From the NCBI RefSeq assembly GCF_037081835.1, contig NZ_CP146516.1, positions 1,945,501-2,009,500 on the forward strand: 64,000 bases of DNA. Reading direction: 5' to 3'. The translations under genes and the position numbers were made by a program. The notes under the pieces are model-generated. The model saw nothing but the letters and a program-made list of their open reading frames with translations. It was not told the origin of the DNA and ran no database searches. Source of the stretch: Spirobacillus cienkowskii. GTDB lineage: Bacteria > Bdellovibrionota_B > Oligoflexia > Silvanigrellales > Silvanigrellaceae. Position 1 is the stretch's first letter. Every line of letters begins with the position of its first letter. This document shows, in pieces, positions 8,946 through 18,658 of this stretch.

Positions 8946-9239
8946 TTAACTACTTTTATTACACTGATTATTTTCTTTTTTTAAATTATAAAAAGAAATA
9001 AATAAAATAATACATGCAAAAATAAAAGTAATAACATTGGCTGCTATGATAATTTTATCTTCCACTAACACACCATAGACAAGCCAAAAAAAGATCCCAA
9101 TAGTAAATAACGTGTACATTAAAGTTGATATCCCTTTGGTACATCGGGTCTTTATTGTTTTAATTGCTTGCGGCAAAAAAGAAAACGTTGTTAAAAAAGC
9201 TGCCAGATAACCAATCACGCTCGGTAAATACTCATCCAT
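8946..9239 (-). CDS. SemiSWEET-type sugar transporter
   Basis: A 97-residue protein with three hydrophobic helices, the size of one SWEET/PQ-loop half-repeat. The first helix carries FSFLPQAIKTI followed by TKGIS, the diagnostic SemiSWEET PQ motif. The third helix (VITFIFACIILFISFY) ends in a charged tail. Family members dimerise in the inner membrane and move sugars by facilitated diffusion. GGAGG lies just before the ATG. It is the first gene of a likely two-gene unit with the OsmC-SDR fusion. Confidence 0.85.
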   Translation of the reverse strand: MDEYLPSVIGYLAAFLTTFSFLPQAIKTIKTRCTKGISTLMYTLFTIGIFFWLVYGVLVEDKIIIAANVITFIFACIILFISFYNLKKENNQCNKSS

Positions 9240-9253
9240 TGAAACCTCCGTTT

Positions 9254-9292
9254 GAAAAATTACTTTTCTTGTGCTTTACTCAAGAAAAGTAA
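9254..9292 (-). terminator. Rho-independent terminator after recD2
   Basis: A perfect 12-bp inverted repeat (TTACTTTTCTTG at 9260-9271, complement at 9281-9292, 9-nt loop) is followed on the minus strand by ATTTTTC. It lies between the recD2 stop and the SemiSWEET start. It is well placed to end recD2 transcription, or to attenuate entry into the SemiSWEET gene if transcription reads through. Confidence 0.5.
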
Positions 9293-9447
9293 GAAATTAA
9301 ATATCTTTCTCATTGCTGAGTTTTTCTTTTCTAAGTATTTTAATAATACTCTCAAAAAGGATTTTGGTAAATAAAAAAGGGGTGTGTTACTGTACTAATT
9401 TAAAAATAAAAATTTTTATTTTACATTTTAAAAAACAAGGGGATTAA

Positions 9448-11797
9448 TTACTTAACAAAATTAGTGAGAAGTTTATCTAAAAAAGTATATCTTTTAATCG
9501 TATTTTGACTGCCTATTGCTTTTTTTACTGCCCATTCTTCGCCAAAAATAATAACATACTTACTTGCTCTTGTGATTGCAGTATAAAGTAAGTTTCGATC
9601 TAGCATAGTAAAATAAACACCAAACATTGGTATAATACACAAAGGAAACTCAGACCCTTGTGATTTGTGAACTGTCATGGCATAACAAAGTTGCAGATCA
9701 TCAATTTGTTCGTCCTTATACACAACTTCTTTATCAGAAAATTCAACAATAACTTCTGTTTTTTCTTTAGTTTTACTAATACTTTTACAATACCCCAAAT
9801 CACCATTAAAAACATCAAGTTCATAATTATTTTTTGTTTGAATCACTTTATCTCCTTCTCTTAAGATACCATTAAAAGGTAACGTACATTCCATTTTGTC
9901 AGGAGTAGAAGGATTTAAATGATTTTGGATAATTTTATTAATATTTTCTTGTCCGACAATGCTTTTTCTCATAGGCACAAGAATTTGGATATTTTTTAAC
10001 GGATCAAGATTGTAAATATGTGGCACAGTATCACTGATAAACCTAAGCAGTAACTCAAAAAAAGTGTCTTGTGTGCATGGAATAAATGCAAAAGGTTCTG
10101 CCTTTGGAAAAACAGAACTTCTGCTGACAAAACTATATTCTGGCTTATTTCCTATCATAATTTCGCGCGCTGCGATTGGAATTGGGCTTTCTGAGCTTTG
10201 CCTAAAAATCTTAGTCAGCCGTGCAATCGGCACAACACCAGACTGAATGAAATCACGCAAACAATTTCCTGCTCCAATACTTGGTAACTGATCCACATCT
10301 CCCACTAAAATCAATCGACGATTTGGACCTAATACAGAAAGCAAAGAATGTAACAAATCTAAGCTGAGCATTGAACTCTCATCAACAATAACAACATTAA
10401 CATTCTCTAACGCACTTGTACTGCCTTCGAGTTCTTCAATCACTTGCGCTGCCTCATCAGCACGGCTTTTTCTTCCTAAACCAAGCAATTTATGCAAGGT
10501 ATAGGCTTGCTCGCCTATCGATGAGGTCATACGCTTGGCAGCCAATCCTGTGGGCGCACACAGCGCAACCTTACGATTTAATGCTTTTTGAATTTCATAG
10601 ATTGCTCTAAGAACAAAAGTTTTTCCGCACCCAGGCCCTCCAGTTAGGATCATCACGCGAGAATTTAAACTCATCTCAACAGCATGACGTTGCTCCTCAG
10701 ATAGCTTTTGCCAAGGGAGTGTAGGAAATAAGTCTGCATAACTTTTATGTCCCAAAGCAATCTGTTCTAAATACTGCTTTTCTATAAATTCAACTGCACT
10801 GCCCTTTTGTAAAAGCCCACAGATGTAACCAGCAACCTCATCTTCTAAACGCAACACTTCTGGTAAATAAAACAAAATATCAAAAGACGATTTTTGAGAA
10901 GAGGATTGTAACGTAAAAAGAGATGTGTCGCGAATTACAAAACTTTCTGTTTTATGATCTCTATTTTTTTTAAAAATAGTGCGCAATTGATCGAGTACAA
11001 ATTCTTGAGAAAATGTGGGATCCCATTTTGCCCCCAAAAGATCGCGCGCCTTCTCAATGAGGGCGTCTCGTGGTAAGCAGCAGTGCCCATCGTCTTGCGC
11101 AACTTCGAGTGCATACACAAACGCGGCTTCCATACGAAACGGCGAGGTATTTGGCAAACCTAATTTTTGAGCAATCGCATCGGCGCGAAAAAAACCAACG
11201 CGCCTAAAATCTGCAATCAAGCGATACGGGTTTTCAAGTAAATTGGTTAGAGAGGCGGAACCATACTTTTCATATATTCTCTTAGCAAAATTTGGCGGAA
11301 TATTATGTTCATGCAAAAATATCATAATATTTCTATAAATTTCGTCATTGACCATGACCGCAATAATATTTTCAGCAATTTTACGTCTTTTTTCTCCAAA
11401 AAATTCAAAAATTTTCTCATTGTTATCACGACACAGAGTCACTAAAGAATCAGAGATCAGTGAGTTGAAGCTGAGTCACAAGTTTTTCGGCAGTGACTTG
11501 TCCAATTCCTTTAACATTATTAGAAAGGTAAGGAGCTATACCTGCCACTTCTGTTGGACGCGAAGCCTCGGCATAGACCGTGACAAAAGTTTCACCATAC
11601 TTAGGGGTCGTCTCCCAATGCCCAATTAATCGATAACGTTGCTTTGCATCGGCCTTAGGAGACAACATAATTTTTCCCGATGCTCTAAAACGCTTGGCTG
11701 ATTGGGTATCAATAAACTCAGCAACAAGGAAATCTCCTCTATCTGATTTGTAGCGAATCGTTGAGAGAACGCCAACTATCTCCTGAGACACAAACAA
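9448..11797 (-). pseudogene. recD2: RecD2-type ATP-dependent DNA helicase, split by an apparent +1 frameshift
   Basis: Two frames on the minus strand together make a RecD2 (5'-3' SF1B helicase). The first (11797-11450, 115 codons) is the OB-like N-terminus, ending in the helix-hairpin-helix GIGQVTAEKLV and a TGA. The second (to 9448, GTG at 11442) carries the rest: NPYRL, Walker A GGPGCGKT, Walker B VIVDESS, the VGDVDQLPSIGAGN box, IFRQ, MTVHKSQGSEF and the arginine motif YTAITRAS. Skipping one base at CTC-TGA joins them into about 778 residues with helix-hairpin-helix spacing close to the family norm. No intact frame exists as written. The cause is either a sequence error, real inactivation, or recoding. 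Confidence 0.85.
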
Positions 11798-11904
11798 CCC
11801 CTTAAATTTGTTAAATAAATAAAAAACCCCTGAAACTTTAAAAAAAAATCAGATTCTGAGCTTGCACTTAAATTTTTTATGTGGCAAGTATCGTTTCACT
11901 AAGT

Positions 11905-11979
11905 CGGGGGTTAGCGCAGTGGTAGCGCATCTGTCTTGGGAGCAGAGGGTCGCGAGTTCGAATCCCGCATCCCCGACCA
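11905..11979 (+). tRNA. tRNA-Pro (anticodon TGG)
   Basis: The 75-nt segment folds as a cloverleaf. The acceptor CGGGGGT pairs with ATCCCCG, the D-loop is TTAGCGCAGTGGTAGCGC, and the anticodon loop CTTGGGA has TGG. The T-loop is TTCGAAT and the 3' CCA is encoded. The initial C and the TGG anticodon are typical of bacterial tRNA-Pro. It lies between recD2 (opposite strand) and rpsF. Confidence 0.95.
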
Positions 11980-12265
11980 TTTCTTTCCTTTTAAATTTAT
12001 CTCGGGTCTACCAGCAAGTTTTAATTAAATTTTTTATTACACTCTCATAAAACTCTTTGATTTTAAAAGCCGCGCTTTTTATTTTGCAACAATGTGATTT
12101 TAAATTGCTCTTAATGCAACGCAAGAAAACTTAAAGTTAACCTTATTTTAAAATTAGACTTGAAAAAAGTAGGAAATAAAGTTAGGGGATTTACCTTGAA
12201 CAAACTCCTTGCTCCTCATATTTGGGGCTCAAGTTTTAGTTGCACGATCCATAAGGAGAAAATCT

Positions 12266-12685
12266 ATGCGTGAATACGAAGCAATGATCATTGCTAAGGC
12301 TGATTTGCCTGAACCTGAACTTTCTAAAATGGTTTCTAAATGGGAAGCCATTATTGGTACAGATGGCGGCCAAATTGTAAAAAAAGACACTTGGGGCGTT
12401 CGCCGTCTTGCATATCCAATTAGAAAACAAACTCGTGGTAACTATTTTGTTTATGATGTTGCAACAGCACAAACAAATATTCACGAACTTGAACGCATTT
12501 TAAAGCTCGAAGAAAACGTACTTCGTTCTATGGTTATTAAACTTGCAGATAACGTTAACGTCGATGCACGCCGTGTTGAGCTGCAAAAACAAGCTGAAGC
12601 AGCTGCGCAAAGAGCAGCAGAAGCAGCTCGTGAAAAAGCAGAATCCGAGTCTCTTGGCGCACGCAGAGGACGTGACGACGAGTAA
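12266..12685 (+). CDS. rpsF: 30S ribosomal protein S6 (bS6)
   Basis: The start is the ATG at 12266, with AAGGAG 7 nt upstream; the frame opens further left but without support. The sequence begins MREYEAMII, the conserved S6 start. It contains the WGVRRLAYPIRKQTRGNYF core that contacts 16S rRNA and S18. Residues ~110-139 form an Ala/Glu/Arg-rich charged tail, longer than in E. coli but common in related bacteria. It heads a cluster with a DUF2232 gene and rplI. Notably rpsR, the gene of its binding partner S18, is not in its usual place next to it. Confidence 0.97.
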   Translation: MREYEAMIIAKADLPEPELSKMVSKWEAIIGTDGGQIVKKDTWGVRRLAYPIRKQTRGNYFVYDVATAQTNIHELERILKLEENVLRSMVIKLADNVNVDARRVELQKQAEAAAQRAAEAAREKAESESLGARRGRDDE

Positions 12686-12695
12686 AAATTAATCT

Positions 12696-12739
12696 CTTGT
12701 CCCTCGCTTCGCACAAAAAAGGGACAAGCGTAGTTTTTT
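12696..12739 (+). terminator. Terminator-like hairpin between rpsF and the DUF2232 gene
   Basis: CTTGTCCC (12696-12703) pairs with GGGACAAG (12721-12728), an 8-bp stem with a 17-nt loop. After CGTAG comes a run of six T (12734-12739). It may terminate or attenuate transcription after rpsF, or act as an mRNA stabiliser. The gap before the T run weakens it as an intrinsic terminator. Confidence 0.45.
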
Positions 12740-12773
12740 CTTCCCAGACTACAAATGCGACGCTGAGGCTACC

Positions 12774-14141
12774 ATGGCTCATAAATTAAACAACTCTCAG
12801 GATTCGACTCCAACCAAAGAAAATGAAGCTTCTGCTAAAAAAATTACGCCAGCCTTGTTTCTTTCGGCTTTATTTGTTGCAGTTAGTTTTATTGTCATGT
12901 TGATTCCGCTAGCTATTTTTAGTGTTTCGCAAATTGCAGCAGTGCTTGGCAAGAGGTTTGCGCTTCTTTCAATGTCAATTGTTTCTGCCGCATTTATTAT
13001 GCTGGGCATTATCTTTAATAGCTCATTACTTGGCACAACTGGGCTTATGGTTACAGTTTCCATTCCTTTTTTTATGGCTGCAATTGCAATCCGTGAAAAG
13101 AAATGGCATTGGTCTTTTTCTGCTTTTATTCTTTGTATTCCTGCAGCAATTTTAATTGGCACGTCTCTTGTATCAATGCCAAATCGCGCAGTCTTTGAGG
13201 AAAAATTTGCAGAATTACAAAGCACAGTTGCTGCTGTATCTCCTCCCTATAAAGCTCTTGATGAAGCTCAACAAGAGGCGGTACAAACAGGTGGGGCTGC
13301 ATTCACATCTCCTGGTGCCAATATTGGTTTTAAAGAGTTCTTAGAACAGTTGAGCACATCTCCAGAACTAGAAAAAGTTAAAGAATTTCTTGACTTGTCT
13401 GTCTGGCAAAGAGCAGGGTTTCTTGTATTTGGAATGGGTGCATCATCTTTTCTCTTTTTATTATTAATTTCATTTGCTAATATTGTTTTTGTTGACTTTG
13501 GTTTTGAACAAATAGAACGCCTGAGAGCAATTATTAAATATATCCGCCGCAGGTCATCTGATTTTTCAGAATCATTGAAAGCGTCTTTAACGGCAATGCC
13601 TATGGTTCAAGCAGAGAGATTAGAAACTCCCTTTACAATCACTCAACATGGTAAAAGTGTTGAAACCCCTTCTGCAGATGGCATGCTTGCTAGTTTTTTA
13701 TCATCGGTTTGGCGCCCGCTAAAACCTAAAAATGTGATTTACTGGCAAGGCTATAGCTTTCAGTTTGCAGGGAAGCCAGTTTGGGGATTAAGAGAGTTTA
13801 GTATTCCGCTTCCTATCGTCTTAATGTCTGTAGGGTTTATAGGTTACATTGGCTTTCGATATGGCAGTTTTGAAGCGCTTTCTCCTTTTTTAAAGGAAGG
13901 GCCTGTTGCTGTGCTTCTTGCGGTTGCGAGTGTTTTATCATTTATTGTGGTAAATATCGTAGCTCTTCAAGGCATGTTCACTATTTATAAAAGAATGCGC
14001 ACATTGGTGATTTTCGCACTATTGATGCTTATTTTATTTTTAGGAGCAAAATCATCCTTTGGCCCATATACCGTGATAGCGCTATTTGGTGCAGTTGGAT
14101 TGTTAGATTATGTGTATGACTGGCGAGGAAGAAAAACTTAA
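12774..14141 (+). CDS. DUF2232 family membrane protein
   Basis: A 455-residue inner-membrane protein with about eight hydrophobic segments in two groups (residues ~25-130 and ~215-450). They are separated by a hydrophilic part near 140-210 and another near 250-330. It occupies the position between rpsF and rplI where deltaproteobacterial and related genomes carry a DUF2232 gene, and its profile fits that family. DUF2232 is uncharacterised; a role connected to translation or the envelope is only suggested by synteny. GAGG lies 5 nt before the ATG. Confidence 0.7.
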   Translation: MAHKLNNSQDSTPTKENEASAKKITPALFLSALFVAVSFIVMLIPLAIFSVSQIAAVLGKRFALLSMSIVSAAFIMLGIIFNSSLLGTTGLMVTVSIPFFMAAIAIREKKWHWSFSAFILCIPAAILIGTSLVSMPNRAVFEEKFAELQSTVAAVSPPYKALDEAQQEAVQTGGAAFTSPGANIGFKEFLEQLSTSPELEKVKEFLDLSVWQRAGFLVFGMGASSFLFLLLISFANIVFVDFGFEQIERLRAIIKYIRRRSSDFSESLKASLTAMPMVQAERLETPFTITQHGKSVETPSADGMLASFLSSVWRPLKPKNVIYWQGYSFQFAGKPVWGLREFSIPLPIVLMSVGFIGYIGFRYGSFEALSPFLKEGPVAVLLAVASVLSFIVVNIVALQGMFTIYKRMRTLVIFALLMLILFLGAKSSFGPYTVIALFGAVGLLDYVYDWRGRKT

Positions 14142-14201
14142 GTTTTATTCTCAACTGTCTATTAAATTAAACTTTATTGTATTACTGAAGAGGGTAAATA
14201 T

Positions 14202-14648
14202 ATGCTCGTGCTTTTACAAGCAAATGTACCAAACCTAGGCCAAATTGGCGACCTAGTAAAGGTAAAATCTGGATTTGCAAGAAACTTTCTTTTTCCTCGT
14301 GAATTAGCAGTCTTAGCAGACGAAAGAAATAAAAAGCTGTTGGATCACCAACGCAGACAAGCTGCTACAAAAAAACAAAAAGATCTTGGCATTGCAAACG
14401 AACTTGCTGCAAAAATCAGTTCTTTATCATTAACAATTCAAAAACCAGTTGGTGAAGAAGATAAAATTTTTGGTACAGTCACAACTCAAGAGCTTGCTGA
14501 CGCATTCCGTGCAGCTGGCCACGAAATCGATCGCCGTATGATTACAATCTTAGATGAAATTAAGCTTGTAGGCGTTTACAAAGGTGCGGTAAAGCTTCAT
14601 CCAGAAGTGACTGCTCAATTTAATATTTGGGTTGTTGCCCAAAATTAA
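14202..14648 (+). CDS. rplI: 50S ribosomal protein L9 (bL9)
   Basis: The 148-residue protein has the standard two-domain L9 layout. The N-terminal rRNA-binding domain includes VPNLGQIGDLVKVKSGFARN and FLFPRELAVLA. A long central helix spans residues ~45-75. The C-terminal domain carries KIFGTVTTQELADAF. The protein bridges ribosomes through L1-stalk contacts and helps maintain reading frame. GAGGG lies upstream of the ATG, and a strong terminator follows the gene. Confidence 0.97.
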   Translation: MLVLLQANVPNLGQIGDLVKVKSGFARNFLFPRELAVLADERNKKLLDHQRRQAATKKQKDLGIANELAAKISSLSLTIQKPVGEEDKIFGTVTTQELADAFRAAGHEIDRRMITILDEIKLVGVYKGAVKLHPEVTAQFNIWVVAQN

Positions 14649-14676
14649 TATTTTTAATTTTGATTACTTGACCTTA

Positions 14677-14706
14677 AAAGCAGACCTTGTGTCTGCTTTT
14701 TTTTTG
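14677..14706 (+). terminator. Rho-independent terminator of the rpsF-rplI cluster
   Basis: AAAGCAGAC, a short CTTGT loop and GTCTGCTTT form a 9-bp stem that runs straight into nine T. It starts 28 nt after the rplI stop and is a textbook intrinsic terminator. Confidence 0.9.
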
Positions 14707-14760
14707 CCATATTTTTGCAAGGATTTAAGTTTCCTGTTCTATGTTCCGAATGCACTCATT

Positions 14761-15585
14761 ATGAAACATTTAAAAGAAGCCAGAATATTATTAGAACAAG
14801 GTGATTCCGCAGGCGCTATGGAGATTATCGAAAATCTTTTATCGCTATCCCCTAAAAATACGGAAGCCTTAAAAATGAAATCGTTTATCCTAGATTCATG
14901 GGGGCGATTTGATGAATCCTTGAGTCTGTTGCATCAACTTGGCAAACTCTCTTCACCCTCTGAAGAAGAACCTTTTTTTGAGCTCGACAAACGTATAGAA
15001 GAAGATCGCGAGTCTTTAATTTATAGTCGTTTAACCCCAGAAGGCAGATGGTACTTTCAATTTTCTCCTCTGCAAATGTTTATCTCTTTAGTGGGTTTAA
15101 TGGGATGTGTGTTATTTTTGCTCACAAGCCCGACTTACTTTGATGAAACAAATGCAACGAAATCAATATCTCCTGGTTTATTGCTGTCATTTTTTTCACT
15201 CGTTGTTTTACCTTGGTTTATATTAATAATGATAAACATTCGAGGAATAAAAAAAATATTAGTTGGCTTAACTGGAATTCATGTTTTTTATGGTTTAAAA
15301 AAAGTGATCTATACATGGGAAGAAATGGGTTCTGTTGTAATAGAATATGATACAAATTTAAATACTGATTATCTGCATTTAATTATATATTCAAAAAATA
15401 CAAGAGAAGCTCTAGTCAATTTTGATATATCAAGAAACAGTAGCGTAATTAGAGCTCGCAGGCATTTTGTTCGATTAATTTTAAGTTATATTGATACTGT
15501 TAGCTATGTCCCCAGAGGAAAAGCAACAGAGTTTCTCAATCATAACGATAAAGCTCAAAATACCAATAATAGCTCTGCAGCTTAA
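14761..15585 (+). CDS. TPR-like membrane protein with C-terminal PH-like domain
   Basis: I took the ATG at 14761, which lies past the rplI terminator; the open frame extends back through the hairpin. The 274-residue product starts with one or two tetratricopeptide-like helix pairs (ARILLEQGDSAGAMEIIENL, residues ~7-55). It then has two membrane helices (about 105-125 and 145-165) joined by a short loop. The last ~110 residues look like a small beta-rich domain (VGLTGIHVFYGLKKVIYTWE), as in bacterial PH-like membrane proteins. I do not recognise a named family. No strong SD is visible. It is convergent with rarA. Confidence 0.6.
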   Translation: MKHLKEARILLEQGDSAGAMEIIENLLSLSPKNTEALKMKSFILDSWGRFDESLSLLHQLGKLSSPSEEEPFFELDKRIEEDRESLIYSRLTPEGRWYFQFSPLQMFISLVGLMGCVLFLLTSPTYFDETNATKSISPGLLLSFFSLVVLPWFILIMINIRGIKKILVGLTGIHVFYGLKKVIYTWEEMGSVVIEYDTNLNTDYLHLIIYSKNTREALVNFDISRNSSVIRARRHFVRLILSYIDTVSYVPRGKATEFLNHNDKAQNTNNSSAA

Positions 15586-15591
15586 AAAATA

Positions 15592-16872
15592 TTAATAATT
15601 TTTTTTATCCCACAGCTCTGATAATCTTTGTTTTAGGCGCAGTTCAACTCCAAATTGCGATGGCAAATAAGCAGGCTGTTTTTCTTTTTGTTTAAAATTA
15701 AATATAGCTTGAGGCAAATATTCGGTTAAAACAAAACTATTTTCATAATTGTGAGGATATTGATAGTGTTGACTCCCCTTGATTGTTAATTTTGTAGGGG
15801 GCTCAATCGACAATCCCTTTTCTTCTGCTTGCAAACGCCATTTACGCACAACCTCAATAGCAGCATAAGCTTTATTGCTTTTAAATGTGCTGGCTAAATA
15901 CGTAACACATTGTGCCAGCGGAATTCTGCCTTCTGGCATACCAACACATTCTACCGCTTTATAAGCACTTGTCGCTAGAGTCAGCGCTTGAGGATCGGCA
16001 TTGCCAACATCTTCGCTCGCAAAAATAATACAGCGCCTTAAAATAAATAAAGGATCTTCTCCTTTATCAAGAGCTGCAATGGCGTAAAATAATGCCGCAT
16101 CAGGGTCGCTGCCTCGCATACTTTTTATCATTGCGCTTACAAAGTCGTAGTGATTTTTAGCTGAAAAGAATTTTAATGAATTATTAAAAATCTCTTGTTC
16201 TTCTTCTGCATTTGTACAGTAAAAAATATTTTCAAGAAGGTTTAAGGCAAATCGCAAATCTCCGCCGCTCATTTTTGCAATTTTATGAATCACATTATTT
16301 TTTAAATGATCGATAAATTCAGGATTTCTTTCGCTTACAACATGTTGCGCATTGTCAGCAAGGTAAGTCAGTCCTAAAAATAACCCTTCCAAAATTTCTG
16401 TTTCGTTTAGCGCAGACACATAAATACAACGCATCCGGCTTAATATTGGAGCACTCAGTTCAGTATTTGGTGGCTCCGTTGTTGCTCCAATAATCCAAGC
16501 TTCAGTGAATTCGAGTATGGGAAGCAAAGCATCTTGTTGCGTTCGATTGAGCCTATGAATTTCGTCAATAAATACAAGAGGTGGCTTATTATGGTTTGCA
16601 ATCGCAGCGCGAATTTCTTTCACACCATCGCGCACCGCAGAAAGCATGATAAACGGTAGATGACTTGCTTCTCCTAAAAGTTTTGCCAATGTTGTTTTTC
16701 CACAACCAGGAGGTCCCCAGAGGATCACATGAAAAGGTTTCCCCTGAAGCCAATGTTTAAAATCTCTTTCCCATATTTTTTTTGCAGAACCGAGTAGGTG
16801 TAACTGTTGAAGTGAGGGACGAATTTTTTCGGGTAATAAATGTTGTGTTGTGGAATCTTTATTAAAAATCAT
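15592..16872 (-). CDS. rarA: Replication-associated recombination protein A (RarA/MgsA AAA+ ATPase)
   Basis: RarA is a clamp-loader-like AAA+ ATPase acting at stalled replication forks. The 426-residue protein has Walker A GPPGCGKT (53-60), Walker B FIDEIHRLN, sensor 1 GATTEPP and the sensor 2 region GDLRFALNLLE. The C-terminal MgsA domain includes MRGSDPDAALFY, ASEDVGNADP and MPEGRIPLAQ, all diagnostic for RarA. The N-terminus lacks the full RPxxLDDxVGQ box and reads IRPSLQQLHLLGSAKK, a mild divergence. Its ATG overlaps the stop of lnt (ATGA), so the two are probably cotranslated. Confidence 0.93.
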   Translation of the reverse strand: MIFNKDSTTQHLLPEKIRPSLQQLHLLGSAKKIWERDFKHWLQGKPFHVILWGPPGCGKTTLAKLLGEASHLPFIMLSAVRDGVKEIRAAIANHNKPPLVFIDEIHRLNRTQQDALLPILEFTEAWIIGATTEPPNTELSAPILSRMRCIYVSALNETEILEGLFLGLTYLADNAQHVVSERNPEFIDHLKNNVIHKIAKMSGGDLRFALNLLENIFYCTNAEEEQEIFNNSLKFFSAKNHYDFVSAMIKSMRGSDPDAALFYAIAALDKGEDPLFILRRCIIFASEDVGNADPQALTLATSAYKAVECVGMPEGRIPLAQCVTYLASTFKSNKAYAAIEVVRKWRLQAEEKGLSIEPPTKLTIKGSQHYQYPHNYENSFVLTEYLPQAIFNFKQKEKQPAYLPSQFGVELRLKQRLSELWDKKNY

Positions 16873-18562
16873 GTTGATTTATTTCGTATTATTAAAAATG
16901 ACCATATTAAAGCAATGCCACCAAGAATTCTAAGCGGCCAATCAGAAAAAATCGAATACAATGTTGCTTCTTCAGAAATGGGAACATCTACAAAACCAGT
17001 ACTTTGCGTTAATATTTGCGTAGACGGTAAAATAACTCTGCCTAAAGGATCGAATGCCATGGTTGGACCCGAATTTGTCACCATTATTAGGCTTCGCGAA
17101 TTTTCAATCGCACGAAACTGATTGAGCACACTAAACTCAAGCCCAGCATTGCTATCTACCATCCAAATAAAATTTGCTTGATTAACAAAAATCGAAGCCT
17201 TTCCTTTTGCTGCTTGCAAGCGTGGCAGCTCAGCGTAGATTGAATCAAAACAAATCAACGGTGCAACATAATGTTTTTCACTATAACCTAATGCATCATA
17301 ACTTTTCCCAACCTCGAGCTTACTCGCATTGGTAAAAATTTTACGATAAGCAATACCAAGAGATGGAAAAAAATTTTCTAAAGGTAAATTTTCTCCAAAC
17401 GGCATTGGAATCCATTTTTCATATTCCTTGCTCAGCGAACCATCAGGTCTAATTAAAAAAGAAGCTGACCATACTTTTACATCTTCAAGACTTTTTAATC
17501 TTAAGTCTTGTTTATCCCATTTAGTTGCTTGCACTAAAATTGGTACATGAGTAGCAGTTGCAAGCTTTTTCGTTGCATTAATTTCATCATAATCTAAGGT
17601 AAAATAACTTTGTGTTGCGCTTTGGGCCACACAAGAAGATCGGGCTTTCTACCATCTGCTTTAATCGCTTTATCAATAGCCTCATAGCTTAAACGAATAA
17701 GATAAGACAAACTCTGACTGTGTGCCTCTTCAGTTGGAAGCTGTAATGACGCAACCGAACTAAATGTAAAGTTTGGTTGGACGTAAGCAATGCGAGTTGT
17801 CGGTAAATTTTGTAAAGAATGATCAAATTTTCTAACTTTATAGTAACCAAACACAATGATAAAAAACCAAATAACTAAATGCGAACCTATGGTTAATAAA
17901 AATAATAGTCTATTTTTTAAAAAATTTATAATTGCTTTCGCTAGTGCTAGATTTGTAAAAAATATAAAAAATGAAATCGCATGAAAACCAAAAATACTTG
18001 ATAATTGAATCACATATTGCTCTGAACTCATTAAGCTTCCAAAAGTCCATGTAAAAAACCGTGGAGCTATCATTTCGAGAAAAACAATACTCATTGCAAT
18101 AAGTACCAGAGGTATTTTTTTATTATGATGCCGAGTACTCAACCAAGTTTGTACAATTAATGGCGAAAAAATAAACGGAAAATAAAGTGAGGTTAATAAA
18201 CAAATAAAAACATAAAGAGGATATGCAACGATTGGTTTTATTGTACTAAAATAAATAATTGGACTAGAGATCCAAAAAAAAGCAAATAATTGAACTATAA
18301 AACCAAAAAACCAAAACGCAAAAAATGCGTGTAAAGCCCTTTTCCTAGCACTAAATGCAATAGAGTGAGGTTTTAAATTAGAGGTTATTGTATAAAACTT
18401 AGGAAGCGTTTCAATCACAATAAATAATGGGATTAAAGCAAATGGAAGAATAAAACCAATATTAAGTGTAGGAAATTGGTAACCAGGAAAGCCCATTGAT
18501 ACCATTACGGCACTGAGAAAAAGAGCAAGGTACTTAAGAATTCTTGATTTTAAAGTTAGCAT
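16869..18562 (-). pseudogene. lnt: Apolipoprotein N-acyltransferase, frameshifted at the catalytic glutamate
   Basis: Lnt adds the third acyl chain to lipoproteins in the inner membrane. The first frame (18562-17594) supplies the membrane half, with 6-8 hydrophobic segments, and reaches DLLVWP. The second (17630-16869) continues as SATQSYFTLDY and carries the nitrilase half with the catalytic Cys in PLICFDSIY, plus FVNQANFIW and the final membrane helix. Restoring one G after TGG CCC gives WPESAT, which is the family motif whose Glu is catalytic (E267 in E. coli). As written, translation ends 9 codons later. Lnt is normally essential in Gram-negatives, so a sequence error is a serious alternative to real loss. 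The stop overlaps rarA by 4 nt. Confidence 0.88.
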
Positions 18563-18658
18563 TTATGTATCATGACCTATAAGGTTTGGACTTAAGCAAT
18601 AAAAAAGTTTATACCAACTGCGGGTCGCATGATATCATGTACATTTGGAGATGACAAT

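Noticed and set aside
9403-9422. Perfect 20-bp AT palindrome downstream of recD2
   Set aside because: A/T only, with no GC stem; unlikely to be a terminator or operator on its own.
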